Part shown: one piece after another, positions 1 to 11,389 of the stretch
Layout of the letters: the number at the start of each line of letters is the position of its first letter
Position numbering within the stretch: position 1 is the stretch's first letter
Notes under the pieces: model-generated
The model's database searches: none
Told to the model about the DNA's origin: nothing
Seen by the model: only the letters and a program-made list of their open reading frames with translations
Position numbers and translations under genes: made by a program
NCBI RefSeq assembly: GCF_008831285.2
Contig: NC_045143.1
Coordinates: 24,308,302-24,372,301 of the forward strand
Direction of reading: 5' to 3'
Source of the DNA: Nymphaea colorata
Lineage: Eukaryota > Streptophyta > Magnoliopsida > Nymphaeales > Nymphaeaceae
Length of the DNA stretch: 64,000 bases

Positions 1-2194
1 AATTTTAACATCTGAATAAAAAAATGGGATCAGATATGGATTTCTAATGTAAAATCTATATTTCTAACATAAAATCTATACAAAGAGTTAAAACTTTTAA
101 AGACTTATCATTCTTTTGTAAACCACCCTCTTTGACCCATGTCTATTTTTTTTATCAGTCAATGGCTGGAACATGAAGGTTCATAGTCAAACATGACCAT
201 ATTTTTTTTCTCATGGACCCTAACCCATAATAAATTTGAATCTTATTTTAAGTATATCAAACCAAATAAATTCTGACATTTGTTAACTAAATTTGAACTT
301 ATTTAAAATGAAGAAATAATACCATATAAATATAATAGCAAAAAAAAAAGCTTAATGAAAATAAACTAGTATTTTTAAAATACACTTAGTATAGCATAAT
401 TACCTTAAAAAAACTAACTTGGTTTATAAGAATAATCATCCATGATTATTATTTGAGACTATAAATTTCTTTAATATTTACTTTTTGTAATTTAGACTCA
501 AAATGCATACTTGGGATAAGTGTTTTGTTATCCAAACAAAATCTGAAATTAAACCATACACATATACTTTAATACTTAATTAAATTATTTGATCAAATAA
601 ACTATAAAAAATAAATTAATGCAATCAATTAACCAAAAATTCTTTTATTGAAGTAATTTTGTTAACTAACATTGAATATATACATTTAAATTGAATTTTT
701 TTAAAATAGTAAAAAAATCTTTACTGAATTAACTAGATGATTGAACATGGATCTACATGATTACATGTGAGAAGCGAGTATCTTTATTGGACTTGCTACC
801 AAATAAATGTAGATGCCTAGAAAACAAAATTCAGACCCAAATCTGATTTACTATTTCTTATTTGATCTAGATTGGTATTCCTTAAATGAATCTGGTTTGT
901 GAGTCAATGGGATTCAGCCATTCAGATCTTATTCGACTTCACTTCATTTGTTTAATTCAGTTTGAGCTCTAATCCAATCCCGACTAGGAAAGCCATGTTC
1001 AATTCTAGAACCAATCTTTATATCCCACGCCAACTCCCATGTATAAATCAAAGTCCAATTTCGAAGGATGCAGGTATGAGTTTAAAAATTATAGATATAA
1101 ACGACAATGTGATGCATAATGCTTTATCAGACTTTAGGAGGTACTCAACAAGGCTGAGAATTGAACCTAAACCACATGCCCAAACTGGACCAAACAATCT
1201 AGAATACAAAATTATGAATTCCTGAATTCAAAATCCAGATGTCCGACCTAAGCGTTATCTAAAGCATATTTAGGTAATGAGAAGATATTTATTATGACTT
1301 GTCACTTGTGTTTGGCATTGGAGAGAATTTGGACTGCATGTCTTTGAGCGATCGTGCATTCGCTTGGCTGTCGGTGAATCAGAGAAACTCTTGATCTTGT
1401 AGTTTAAGGATGTTGATTGGTCGTATTTGGATTGAATATATGACCAAAATATTTCAAAGAAGTCAGTCATGAACAAAAAAGAATATCTAATCAATAAATT
1501 GTCTGGATTTAAATTAGGTTTCAAAAAAGACATACGTTGACATTGCAATTCTAGTTGAGCGACACCAAATACATGCAATGGGAATTGCAAGATTAATATA
1601 TAAATAAGAAATGAGCGATTCATTAAAAAAATGTATTCATTTCTTAACTTTAAAGTAAATGTCAAGAGTCGTAGCATATAAAGTTGTGGGAGTGATATTG
1701 GAACCTTCTAGTTTTGTTTTGTTTTGTTTTTTGTTTTTTTGTTTTTGGGTGGGGAGGTATATATGAAATAATAAATTAAAAAATCTATTTAAACTCACAA
1801 ATGAATATGGCTTTTCAACTTCTATACCAGCAGTCCAAAACTTGTGTTGACAATTGTTCAGAGTTGCAGACTTGAACAGTACTTTTTGCCATTTTTCTAT
1901 TTCAAAGAACATCTCTATCAAGACACGTTGAGTCTGCTATCTCAAGACTACTCAATATTTGAGGTGAATATCATTTAGTTTATGATCGATTTATGATCGG
2001 ACCGAATTTTTACATACAAGAAGCAAGTTTTACATTCGGCTATTTCTTTTGAGTTAGGTCATACTCCAAATATTTAGTAGAACGTTTTATTCATGATTGG
2101 TGAAGTTTCATTTAATTTGCACACACAGTTCATGTAACGCTTTTTGTTTTCAGATCGGGCTGGAGCGGGTCCAGACGCGGACCTGAAATCTATT
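1..2194. other. AT-rich intergenic DNA, no gene seen
   Basis: I see no gene here. Open frames are short, AT-rich and without family resemblance. There are several A and T runs, including a GTTTT-type T-rich stretch near 1715-1745. The base composition changes sharply near 2150, where GC-rich sequence begins. Confidence 0.6.
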
Positions 2195-2294
2195 GCGTGA
2201 GAACCCGACGCGAGGGCCTTTCTCCCACGTCTTCCTCTCAGTTCCCCTTTGTTGCCTCTCGTGCCAGCGCAAAGAAGAAGACGGAAGTTGGTGC

Positions 2295-2329
2295 ATGGCA
2301 GCGACGAGAACGGCGGCGGCTGCGCTTAG
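2295..2329 (+). CDS. Candidate first coding exon of an unidentified host gene
   Basis: Seen: an ATG at 2295 opens an alanine/arginine-rich reading (MAATRTAAAALR) that runs into a good plant splice donor (AG|GTGAGG) at 2330. The leader before it (about 2150-2294) is GC-rich and CpG-rich, unlike the AT-rich surroundings, and the following 350 bp are strongly pyrimidine-rich, as in many plant first introns. Inference: this is the 5' end of a host gene. The basic, acid-free N-terminus would suit an organelle targeting peptide, but 12 residues are too few to tell. A possible later segment lies after the TTGCAG at about 2734-2739, with a basic frame at about 2838-2907 (V-A-A-G-R-T-A-A-A-K-T-L-K-L-G-W). 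I cannot connect the two, nor identify the gene. Alternative: a GC-rich promoter fragment with no surviving gene. Confidence 0.3.
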
Positions 2330-3232
2330 GTGAGGCTTCCGATTTCTCTCCGCCTCCTCCTTCCTCTTCCTTCTTCTCCTCCTCCCTCCTACGCAGTTTC
2401 TGCCCTCTCCATCAGCACCCTCATTCTGCCCGCACGTTTTCTCCCTCTCAGCTCGAGTTCTCTCCTCGTCTTATCTGTCTCCTCCTCACCATTTCCCCCA
2501 ATTCCCCCGCTTGATCTCCCCTCTCTGCCTGTCTCTCCCCTCTACCCGAACCCTCTCTTTCACTGTCTCCCTCACGTGCGCTGTCTATCTCCCACTCCCA
2601 TCCACTCGTGTCCTCTCGCTCTCACTCGTTTTCAGCCTCCCACACTACTGCCATGGGTTTCTTCTAACGACAAACTCCTATTTTGGCGTCTCTTTTGCTA
2701 AATCTTACTCTATTTATTGCTGTGGATTGGATTGCAGTTTGGGGACACATCATTTTCCCCTCATACCAGTGAGTTGAAAGTTTGGGAGGTGACGACGACA
2801 GTTAATTTTGGTTGTTTGGGGGATCACTCGAACTCGTGAGGTGGCTGCCGGGAGGACTGCAGCAGCTAAGACTTTGAAATTGGGGTGGGCAAGGCCTAAT
2901 CGAGCTTAGATTATTGTATATTTTTTGTTGGAACACGTATAATTATTGTTTGAGCATGCTAGAATTAAGAATTGATGATTTAAAATGCATATTAGTAATG
3001 TTGCTATTTTGGGGAAGATTATGACTATGTTGAGTAAGACAAGGGCCCACGTGCATGTTTATCTCTTTAGCACTATAAGTTGATTTTCGAAGCAATTGGA
3101 AAAACATGGTAGAAATTATTGTGGTGTGGAGAAGATTTAGAACTGTGGTAGCGAACTCGTGGAGTGTGTTTATGTCGAGGTGCACGTACGTTGTTGTTGG
3201 GGAATTGTAAGTATGTTAGGTTGACGCCTCAA
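2330..3232 (+). other. Pyrimidine-rich block then AT-rich DNA
   Basis: From 2330 to about 2660 the plus strand is almost all C and T (CTCC, TCTCC runs), which makes long spurious serine/proline/leucine frames on the plus strand. From about 2890 it becomes ordinary AT-rich DNA. If 2295-2329 is a real exon this is its intron. The part close to 3232 may already belong to the LTR that continues after the MITE. Confidence 0.35.
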
Positions 3233-3240
3233 CTAAGGAA

Positions 3241-3787
3241 CTATGTCACCTGGGTACGAGTACGGGTGCTGGTACGGGTACGGGAAAACGGGTACTGGTA
3301 CGGCGTTTTTGAAATTTATGGTACGGGTACGGTGTAAATTTTATGCAATAAAGTTAATTTTTTAATTAAAAAAATTATAAATTTTGAAGAGAAAAAACAC
3401 CATATCATAAAAACGAACCTTCACAATGACTTACAATACATGAAAAGTGGAAACATTGTTATATATTAGTTTCCTGTTTCAGACAGGACTAAAGAAGCTT
3501 CTTTTTCTTTATAACTTATAAAGAAGCTTCTTTAGTCCTGTATCGAAAAAATCTGGAATAAGAAACTAACATATAAGAATGTTTTCACTCATTATGTTTG
3601 TAAGTTGGTGGTGGGAGACCTCAACGGGTGAGAAGAGTTTGGTTTTAAAACATTTTTTTCGGGTAAACTTGGTTTGGATCTGGTTTTGACCCCAAACCAG
3701 ATCCAAACGTACCACCACGTACCGCGGTACCGGTTCTGCCGTACCGGCGTACCGGTACCGGTGGGTCAATATGCCGCGGTGACATAG
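3241..3787. mobile_element. hAT-type MITE (TIR CTATGTCACC)
   Basis: Seen: a 547-bp element with perfect 10-bp terminal inverted repeats (CTATGTCACC at 3241, GGTGACATAG at 3778-3787), flanked by the perfect 8-bp direct repeat CTAAGGAA (3233-3240 and 3788-3795). An 8-bp duplication is the hallmark of hAT transposition. Both ends are packed with GGTACGG/CCGTACC-type motifs, the kind of subterminal array bound by hAT transposases. There is no transposase frame, so it is non-autonomous. The centre holds a long imperfect inverted repeat (separate entry). It shares end structure with the element at 59775-60390. Confidence 0.85.
3429..3605. repeat. Long imperfect inverted repeat inside the MITE
   Basis: The left arm (about 3429-3510) and right arm (about 3521-3605) are reverse complements with scattered mismatches and a spacer of only about 10 bp. 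The innermost 20 bp of each arm, around AAGAAGCTTCTTT, match almost perfectly. A transcript would fold into a hairpin of roughly 80 bp. This could be a fold-back insertion inside the MITE or part of its original structure. Confidence 0.75.
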
Positions 3788-3795
3788 CTAAGGAA

Positions 3796-5625
3796 GCAAG
3801 GGAGAAATGGATTAGTGATCAGTTTAAATCAAGAGCGCGAAGCTTAAACCATTCGGTGTTAACCACTAGATTTGAGAAGTGGCCTATTGGAGGGCCTTGT
3901 GGTTCGACATTACCTGTCAACACCCTCTTGAGGCGATAACACGTCTCAATGATTGTATTTTCAGATTTGTATAAAGCGGAAAGCGAAGCGAGTAGATAAC
4001 TTACCTGATTGTGTTTGCAGGTACACCAGGCACGTCCAGTAGACCTTGAGCAACAAGGCATGAAGCTCGAGACATTTTGAAGTGTTTTGTGGACATGCGA
4101 CAGGTATGGCGGCATTCTAGGCAAATCCTTGCTTGGGGCCAACGTGTGAATGTGTGTTCCTAGGATCGTGGAATGCATGTGCATGCTAGAATTGATAACT
4201 GATTAGGACAGATGAGGTGGTGTATCGAGTCGAGTGTCTCCTCGACCCCAATTGTGCATTAGGAAGCATCCTAGAATAATAATTGCCTAAGACAGCTACA
4301 AGTCAATCACAGATCGAGACTACTCTTCGGGATTTGGCTACGTTTTGAAATATGTGATTGATGTGTTTGATAAGATGTGAATTTTTATGAATGTGAATGT
4401 TGTGATTTGTTGCACATGTATTGCCGTGGGCAATGATGCAAATGAATGAATTGGAGGGTAGTTGTACCTGTATCGTATGACGGCTAGCTGCGAATGTTAA
4501 TGATATGTGTGGTCATCGTGTGGAGGTAATTGGAGGTGTGGGTGCACTCATGAAGTGAACCAACCTCATTGAACCAACCTCATGAGTTAGCCAGTCATTT
4601 TGTAAATGTGCAATTATAATGATAATAATGAAGGAATAAGAGATGAGAGGCCAGTGGGATGTGGCTATGTGTTTGGGAGTTGTCTTGCTTTCGGCACTGG
4701 TCTCGCCTGTTCGGAGCGCAAGTGGTGCGAGGCCACAGGGTACTATTGTGTGATGTGCTTGGAACGTTGGGCTCTCGCCTTCCCAACCCGGGTGTCTTAG
4801 GGAAGGCTGAGTATCTCTCCTTGGAATTCACACACCCATGGATGAGTGCTCTATCGCTGCAACGGGAATGGATGCATATTGCTATGGACCACCACAGGGG
4901 TTGTCTCTCGGTTGTAGGCCACCTACGGTGTTCACGTGCCTGTGTTTGCGCCCACAGGAACTGTCAATTCACTAAAGCTAATGAAAATGATAAGAATATG
5001 AATGAAATGTATATGAATGATGTGCATGTGAATAAAATGAATGGAAATGACACTTTATGCATGCCTGACATGTAATGGAATTGTGTTATCGTGGCCATTG
5101 AATGGCCTTTACCTATCGCAATATATGTGAGGGGTCTTCTTGTCAAGTCATGTGACAATGTCCTATCACGATATGGTGATGATTTGCATTTATAATTGTG
5201 ATTATCTCATATTTGAGCCCATACCTAAAGGGTTTGAAGATTTATTGGCTTATTGTCATACTGCGAAGGCTAAGCCTTCAGTTGTTTCTTTTTTTCAGGA
5301 TTTGGCAATTCTGGAGCAGCAGGTTGATCAGATGGCTTCACTCACATCCTATTGGGGTGGTTTTTGGTCCTTTGTAGTGCTGGGGCGTCTTATTTTAATC
5401 TTATTAATGTTTTGTTTTTGTTAGGCATCAATTATGTAGTTTGGGGCATTTTTGTCATACATAGATGTAATTTTGTATGAACTGAAATTGTTATATACGT
5501 AAAAGTTTGCCCCATTGTTTCAAATGACATAACTTCCTCCTTTTTGAATTGTTGTGTCGTCGCACCTCAATGTTTTATGTTAAGAAAAAAAAATTATTTG
5601 AGGGTCAAAAGGTTGGGGTGTGACA
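3796..5625 (+). mobile_element. Probable LTR (Gypsy-like), start unresolved
   Basis: Seen: the segment ends in GGGGTGTGACA at 5625. Its last 85 bp (about 5540-5625) match, in reverse complement, the sequence running from 63915 to the window end, so this is a repeated terminus. Plant Ty3/Gypsy LTRs of the Tekay/Del type often end this way and contain GAATGATGTGAATG-like text, as seen around 4360-5060. No primer-binding site follows 5625, so it is a solo or 3' LTR. I could not find the TG start or a partner for GTTGA (5626-5630). The MITE at 3241 probably inserted into it, so its body may begin before 3233. The short open frames here do not resemble known proteins. Confidence 0.4.
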
Positions 5626-8148
5626 GTTGACTTAGATGTGAACCTGTCTGAAATATTGCCTTTTTGATATTTTTGGCTTTGCTAAAGTAATTTTCCATTT
5701 ATGCGTCATAATATAGTCATTCCGACCTTTATGCGTAATTTTCTATTTATGTATCATTTCATTTTTTCATGTCGAATGCTATGTTTTTAATAACATTTCC
5801 TTTTAAGTTTTCTGCTAAAAAAACTATTAGGATATATAGTCTGGTCCAATGCATTTCTCTAAAGAATGAGAAGCTTCTTTAGCATGTGTACTGATTTTAA
5901 AGGGCGTAATCTAATTTGAATAAAGAAGTGAATCAAGATTTGATTCATCAAACCAAATTCAAAGAAAGCTTAAACCCAGTTGTGCCCAACTTATTTATTT
6001 TTGATGACTCTATTTTCTATTGATGACTTTGTTTTCTAAGATATCTTCATATTTTGAGATTTATGTAGATTTTCCACGTCCTTTTCTTTTTTTCTTCTAT
6101 TGTTTGGAAAAAGATTGAGGAAGGCACATGATACTAGAAACAACCGTTAGGCTCCCAGGTTCGCGTTTGATAGAAAGTAAAGAAATGATAAAATCATATT
6201 TTTTTGGACTACATAAAGAAAAGGAAAGGATATAATTTATAATACTTTACAATAATACCCCTAACATTAAAAAATGTTTCAAAAATTGAAAGGTTTACCT
6301 TTAAAACTTATGGGTTTGAGCCTTTCAATGCAACCATGTTTACAAATATGGTTGTCTTTGATCATGTTTAGCATTTTGACATGATCAACACATCAACTAG
6401 CCAAAGTCCACAACAAGGTATCATACAAATTACGCCTTCATTTTTGGGAATTGATTAGTTGATGAAAATAAGCCCTAAAAATTTTGGTTTTATGATTATA
6501 AGAGAGGAGAGTGTGCTTGACCATGTCGAATAGATGCAGAGATCTTTCACATTCTCCTCTATTAAGATTAACATATAACCTTCTCTAACTAAAATGAGAG
6601 GTTAGGTCATTCAGTTACGAAAGGTAGAAATTTGTGTGGCAAGACATGTCTGTAAACCATCTCAAGCTTAACCCTGCCACGCATCCTTTTATATATATGC
6701 ATTTTAATCTAAATAATACATGGTAAATGTAAGCTCTTATCTGTCATATCAAGGGACATTTGAGGTTGATAGCTTGATATTGAGGTCGTCATATAGATAA
6801 CGGTCTCTCAACTCCCCTATTGATCTCTGCTTGTTTCTCGTGTATCGTCATCCACAATTACAATTTAACGTATTAGATCTCCTCAGCCAGAAAGTTACTC
6901 CGACATTGTTGTTCCAATTGCACTAGGAAACCAGAGCGACCAAACTCCTTGCTCTCCGACCCTTCACAAATGATGTAGCAGGTCTCGTGCTCTTTGATAG
7001 AGATAGAGTTAGGCAGGTGGAAAGGGTATAGATGGTAGAAAGGAGGTAGACATTTCCTTTCCTTCCCAATCCCTCCAATTTAGGAGGGATTAGATTTACA
7101 TTACATTTCACTTTCCTTTCCCTTCCTTTCATTTCCCTCCCTTTGCAACCAAACAAACTTTTTAGTTTCCTTTCATTTCCCTCCTTTCTAATTAATCAAC
7201 CAAACAAATGGTTGATTGTTCAATCCTCTCCTTTCCCTCCATCCAAATAGGGCGTAAATTCCTTTTTCTTGGGTCCACTTTCCTTTTTTTTCAGCCTAAG
7301 AAAAGAAAGCAGCTTATGGGCCCAAGGAAATAGGCAATGAAATTCATTTGAATAAAATCAGATAGTGCTCCAAACGCCCAAAAACCTAGAACCATCTCAT
7401 TAACCGTGTGATCACCAAGTAGGAAAAGCAAGGCCTCGGCATAATAATCAAAGGAAATGTGAAGGAAGCTTTTCTTTTTGCTATTAAATATTTATTTTTT
7501 TATATCAATAGGCAGTGGCTTTTCAATTATTTTATTAGATTAATTGAATTTATGATCGCCATTGCCATTGACATAAAGAGTGCATGGAGCATGAACACAT
7601 TACCAGTTCCTTCTTTGCTAAGAAATCTGGTCAAGACTCGGGAGAGGATATAACTTTGCTGATTATTGTATTAGTAATTGCAGTTGTGTTCTCTCACAAT
7701 CATGTTTGTCTATGCTTAAGGGCAATTGTGCTTGGGCCAATTACAATGTCTTAATGTAGACCTCATTTGGCCATAATTTAATTTGTATATGTTGATGTTC
7801 TATTAGAACGATTGGATACTCAATAACATTACCATCAATCATGTGGAAAGCTCGAATCTTGCTGACCATGAGTAAAGAGAGAAAGCCCAAAGAACCTCTA
7901 CAATTGGTAAGATAGAGTTATTTATATATATACTTAACATTTCTTTCTTATGTTCTATACTTCATTCCTTATTTATTTATTGCTTTTTTTTATATACGCA
8001 GCATGTAAACTCTATAACACCTAGTGCCAATCTAGGTCTATGCCCATCAACAATTTGAATACTAGGCTGCTTCCTCCAAAGGCAAAAGCACTAAGATCAC
8101 CTAAATGGAAGGAATTCAACAAAACGGTAAACAAATCAGGTTCAATGA
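5626..8148. other. Intergenic DNA with purine/pyrimidine tract
   Basis: No gene recognised. 7040-7240 is strongly CT-rich on the plus strand (CCTTTCCCTTCC, CCTCCC, with CCAAACAAA), and 7230-7255 (CCATCCAAATAGGGCGTAAA) resembles the outer end of a plant TIR element read inward. No partner end or target duplication was found. Short frames at 6923-7156 (minus) and 7459-7653 (plus) look random. Confidence 0.5.
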
Positions 8149-9526
8149 GTGACTTGCCATCATTGCAAAGTTTCTTTTGATTGTAACAGTAAAATGAGTA
8201 CCACATGTTTGAAGAATCATCTAAAGGCATGTCCTAAGAGGCCTAACATAGAATCGGGTCAACAAGTTCTATTGGTACTTTTAAATTTGATCCAGAGAAA
8301 AGCCGAGATAATCTACCTAATATGGTTATGCTTCATGAGTACCCATTTTCCACAGTCAGTCATTTGGGTTTTCACAAGTTTGTCAAAGCATTACAACTAC
8401 AGTTCAAATTATTGTCACATTATTGTCACGTACACTATTAGATAAGATTGCATACATATTTGTGAAAATAAAATGTCAAAGCTACATGATATTTTGGAGA
8501 AGATTAATGGTAAAATTAGTCTTACAACAGACATGTGGACATCTTGTCAAAAATGTGGTTATTTGTGTTTGACTACATATTATATTGATGATGATTGGGA
8601 GATACAGAAGAAAATTTTTAATTTTTACTATTGAGACTCCTCACACAAGTGAAAACCTTGCATCAATTATCAAAGGCTGTTTACTTAAATGTAACCTTCA
8701 TCATAAGCTATTTTCAATTACATTAAATAATTATTTCATAATTGACAACATCATTATGAAATTAATGAAGTTGTCAATTATGAAAAAGATTTACTTATTT
8801 GTAATGAAAAGTTTTTTCGAGTTAAATGTGATACTCTTAATTTAGTTGTACAAGATAATTGAGTTTTATTATCATCAATTTGATGAAGATGAAGGATATG
8901 AATACATTCCTGCAATCAAAAACTATATTTGTGATCTTTATGATGAGTACAAGACTGTTTGTGCATCAAAGGCAGCTTCTACTAGTTATATTGTTCGTGT
9001 TGACAAGGATAATGATGTATTTAACTTCACTTTCTCAATCGAGTTTTCATCCCATGAGAAGCCTAGAACCAATGCACTATATGATTTTTTTTAAGAATCT
9101 TCACAAGGTCGGCGTACAAAATCAGATTTGGAGTTATACTTGTTGGAATCAATTTATCCAAATAACAATCCAATTGATATTTTGATATGATGGAAAGTCA
9201 ATCAACTTAAATACCCTGTATTATCTAAAATGGAGAATATTTTGGCTATTCCTGTATCAATCTTTGCGTTAGAGTCGACCTTCAATACGGGAGGGCACAT
9301 TCTTGATTCATATAGAAGTTGATTAGGTGTAAAGACATGGATATGTGCACAAGATTCGTTGCATCATCAAACTGAAGGTAACAATCTATACTTACGTTTT
9401 GAAGTTATTAACATAATTTTTTTATGCTTATTTACATGTTCTATTAGATCATTCTGATTTGCTCACATCTTTGCTTGAAGAGGTTGCACCAATTACATCA
9501 ATGTACATTGAAGCTAATGGATAAGC
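8149..9526 (+). pseudogene. Decayed hAT transposase (RICESLEEPER-like)
   Basis: Known family: plant hAT transposases have an N-terminal BED zinc finger, an RNase-H-like core and a C-terminal hAT dimerisation domain. Seen in order on the plus strand: a BED-like C-x2-C with H-L-K-A-C (about 8157-8232); a core segment with L-T-T-D-M-W-T-S, which holds the first catalytic Asp (about 8473-8620); a linker with L-Y-D-E-Y-K (8846-9094); and a dimerisation segment reading Y-P-V-L-S-K-M ... F-A-L-E-S-T-F-N-T-G-G (about 9205-9378). A GT..AG gap (about 9379-9449) then leads to an acidic tail, L-L-E-E-V-A-P. Frame changes and stops break it repeatedly, including a stop near 8632 and one near 9188. Its termini and target duplication were not found. 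It is a different lineage from the hAT at 43957. Confidence 0.7.
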
Positions 9527-10739
9527 TAGAGGTGTATTACTTTTGAAAACTTATATTTACATGTTATTTAAGTAAATTTTAGTTCTTACACAATACAGGT
9601 TTGTTTAGCTATAGTTATCATCAATGTGGGGCCCATATGATGAAAGTATGCTCCAAAATATGATGTGGTGCCACTATCATTTCCATTGGTACGTAATTAG
9701 TTATGTAAATATCCACGTGCAATCCACAATCATGCCCATTAACAGAGGTATATTAGATATTACATCCATTCTTAGTAAGATTCAATTTTCCTTGAGATGT
9801 TCTGATTGTAAACATTCGTACATTGAGGAGGAATTAGTGTTGAAGCTCTTATGTGTGTTTATGACATAAGTTCACCCACTCATAATTTATCGAAAAAATG
9901 AACTACTTGAAGGTATGAGAGATAAGCATAAGAAAGTCATGTCAATTTAAGGATCAATTAAGCCCACCAAGATGCAAACATGTTTATCATGGTGCGGGTG
10001 GGAATCTTCTACTATTATTACAAATTATCTGAATGAAATGACGAAAACAATAATGCTTGTAAAGTGCAAATAGTTGCCATCCTCACATGCATGTCACTGT
10101 CAGGTCACGTTCAAAGGAAACCATTAGTCTACTTTGAGGCAAATTTGATTTGTGGATGTAGGTGAATGATGCTCAATGAACTTTTGTTTTCACCTGATTT
10201 TGGCAGAATCTTTTGACAAACTTAGTTCTAGTCATCTGATTGGAACACCACTCGAAAACTTGAGAACCATTTTTCAAGTCAATAGCATGAGTGAAATATT
10301 CAATCGAAAATTATGTGGTCTAAGTACGTCATTTATTCTCACTGACTACTATGAACCCAGACTTTGGGCCTTTTGTTTGACATTGTTCTTTCATGAAATT
10401 GTGCTTGCAAGGTAATTAAATAGTCAGTGCATAGGGAATTTTGAAGTTTCATATTCAATCGATTATGTTTTACTTGATCCAGAGGTCATATGAATGTTGG
10501 GAAATATGTGAAAATGTCAGATTTGGTTTCACATGATTACTGATTTGATGTCATGTTTGAACCTAAAAGATATTATTATGAACTTGTAATGAATGTCACT
10601 GCTTCCTTTTATGAACAGGTACTCTTAGAGCTGTGTATTTTTTTATTATTTTTTCAATACCAGATTTTTTTTTTTAGAAAAACTAGGTTTTTTATTTGCA
10701 TCTTTAAATTTTAGTAGAATTTAGATCTTTCAGATCCAC
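9527..10739. other. Unassigned AT-rich DNA downstream of hAT relic
   Basis: Short plus-strand frames (9624-9869, 10176-10415) resemble nothing I recognise. The stretch may be the 3' flank of the hAT relic or another degraded element. Confidence 0.4.
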
Positions 10740-11085
10740 AATACAGCTATAGATATTTCAGATTAGCTAATTAATGAAACTGGATTTCAGATTATTAGAT
10801 TCGGATATGAACTTGGATTTAGGAAGATCAGAAGATTCTGATATGAACCTAAATTCAGATTCAGATTGGATTAGATAAAAAATGTAAAAAATTAGAGTTG
10901 GATCGGATTCGAGTACGAATTTGAAAATCAGATTTGGATCAGATTTCATATGTAAACTTGAAAATCGGATTCGGATATGGTATAGAATATTTTTTATCCA
11001 AATTTAAATTTGAATATGCAAATATCCGATAAGTTGGATATGGTAAATGATATATCCAATCAGAATCCGATTCATTGACATTCCT
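10740..11085. repeat. Degenerate GGATTCGGAT-type repeat
   Basis: Variants of GATTCGGAT, GGATTTGGAT and TCAGATTCAGAT recur with irregular spacing. They create a low-complexity minus-strand frame rich in S, E, D, F and P (10767-10949) that is not a gene. Similar text occurs at 25840-26300 and 30070-30260. Confidence 0.5.
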
Positions 11086-11316
11086 TTGCAAAAGTGCTTT
11101 CCCTATCGTGATAGTTAATTACGTCATCCTTCTTTTCATTGCCAAATCCAGCTAAATGGCTCCAGATTCGAGCTAGCGACTCGATTTCGTGAACAGTATC
11201 CAAGGATGGAGTCTAACCGGAATATAACAGTGGGTACGATCCACCGAACCTGGGTGTTGTGAACAGGTAGAATTACACCCACAATATGGAAAAAAACCGG
11301 GCAATATCACGTACCA

Positions 11317-11389
11317 GACCGTGTGGCCTAATGGATAAGGCGCTCGCCTCCGGAGCGGGAGATTGTGGGTTCGAGTCCCATCACGGTCG
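11317..11389 (+). tRNA. tRNA-Arg (anticodon CCG)
   Basis: A 73-nt cloverleaf folds without mismatches. The acceptor stem GACCGTG pairs with CACGGTC, the D stem is GCCT/AGGC, and the anticodon stem CTCGC/GCGGG has one G-T pair. The loop CTCCGGA has anticodon CCG at 11350-11352 (reads CGG), and the T arm is GTGGG-TTCGAGT-CCCAT (its last position is a weak C/T pairing choice). The discriminator is G and there is no intron. The internal B box GGTTCGAGTCC is at 11368-11378. A CAA motif lies about 15 bp upstream and a T run starts at 11408, as expected for plant Pol III genes. It is a nuclear cytosolic type and looks functional. Confidence 0.95.

Noticed and set aside
2197-2777. Overlapping plus-strand frames rich in S, P and L
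   Set aside because: They are translations of a pyrimidine-rich tract in three frames; only the short ATG-to-donor segment at 2295-2329 looks gene-like.
5140-5424. 94-residue frame ending in a hydrophobic stretch
   Set aside because: It lies in the probable LTR just before its terminus and has no family match.
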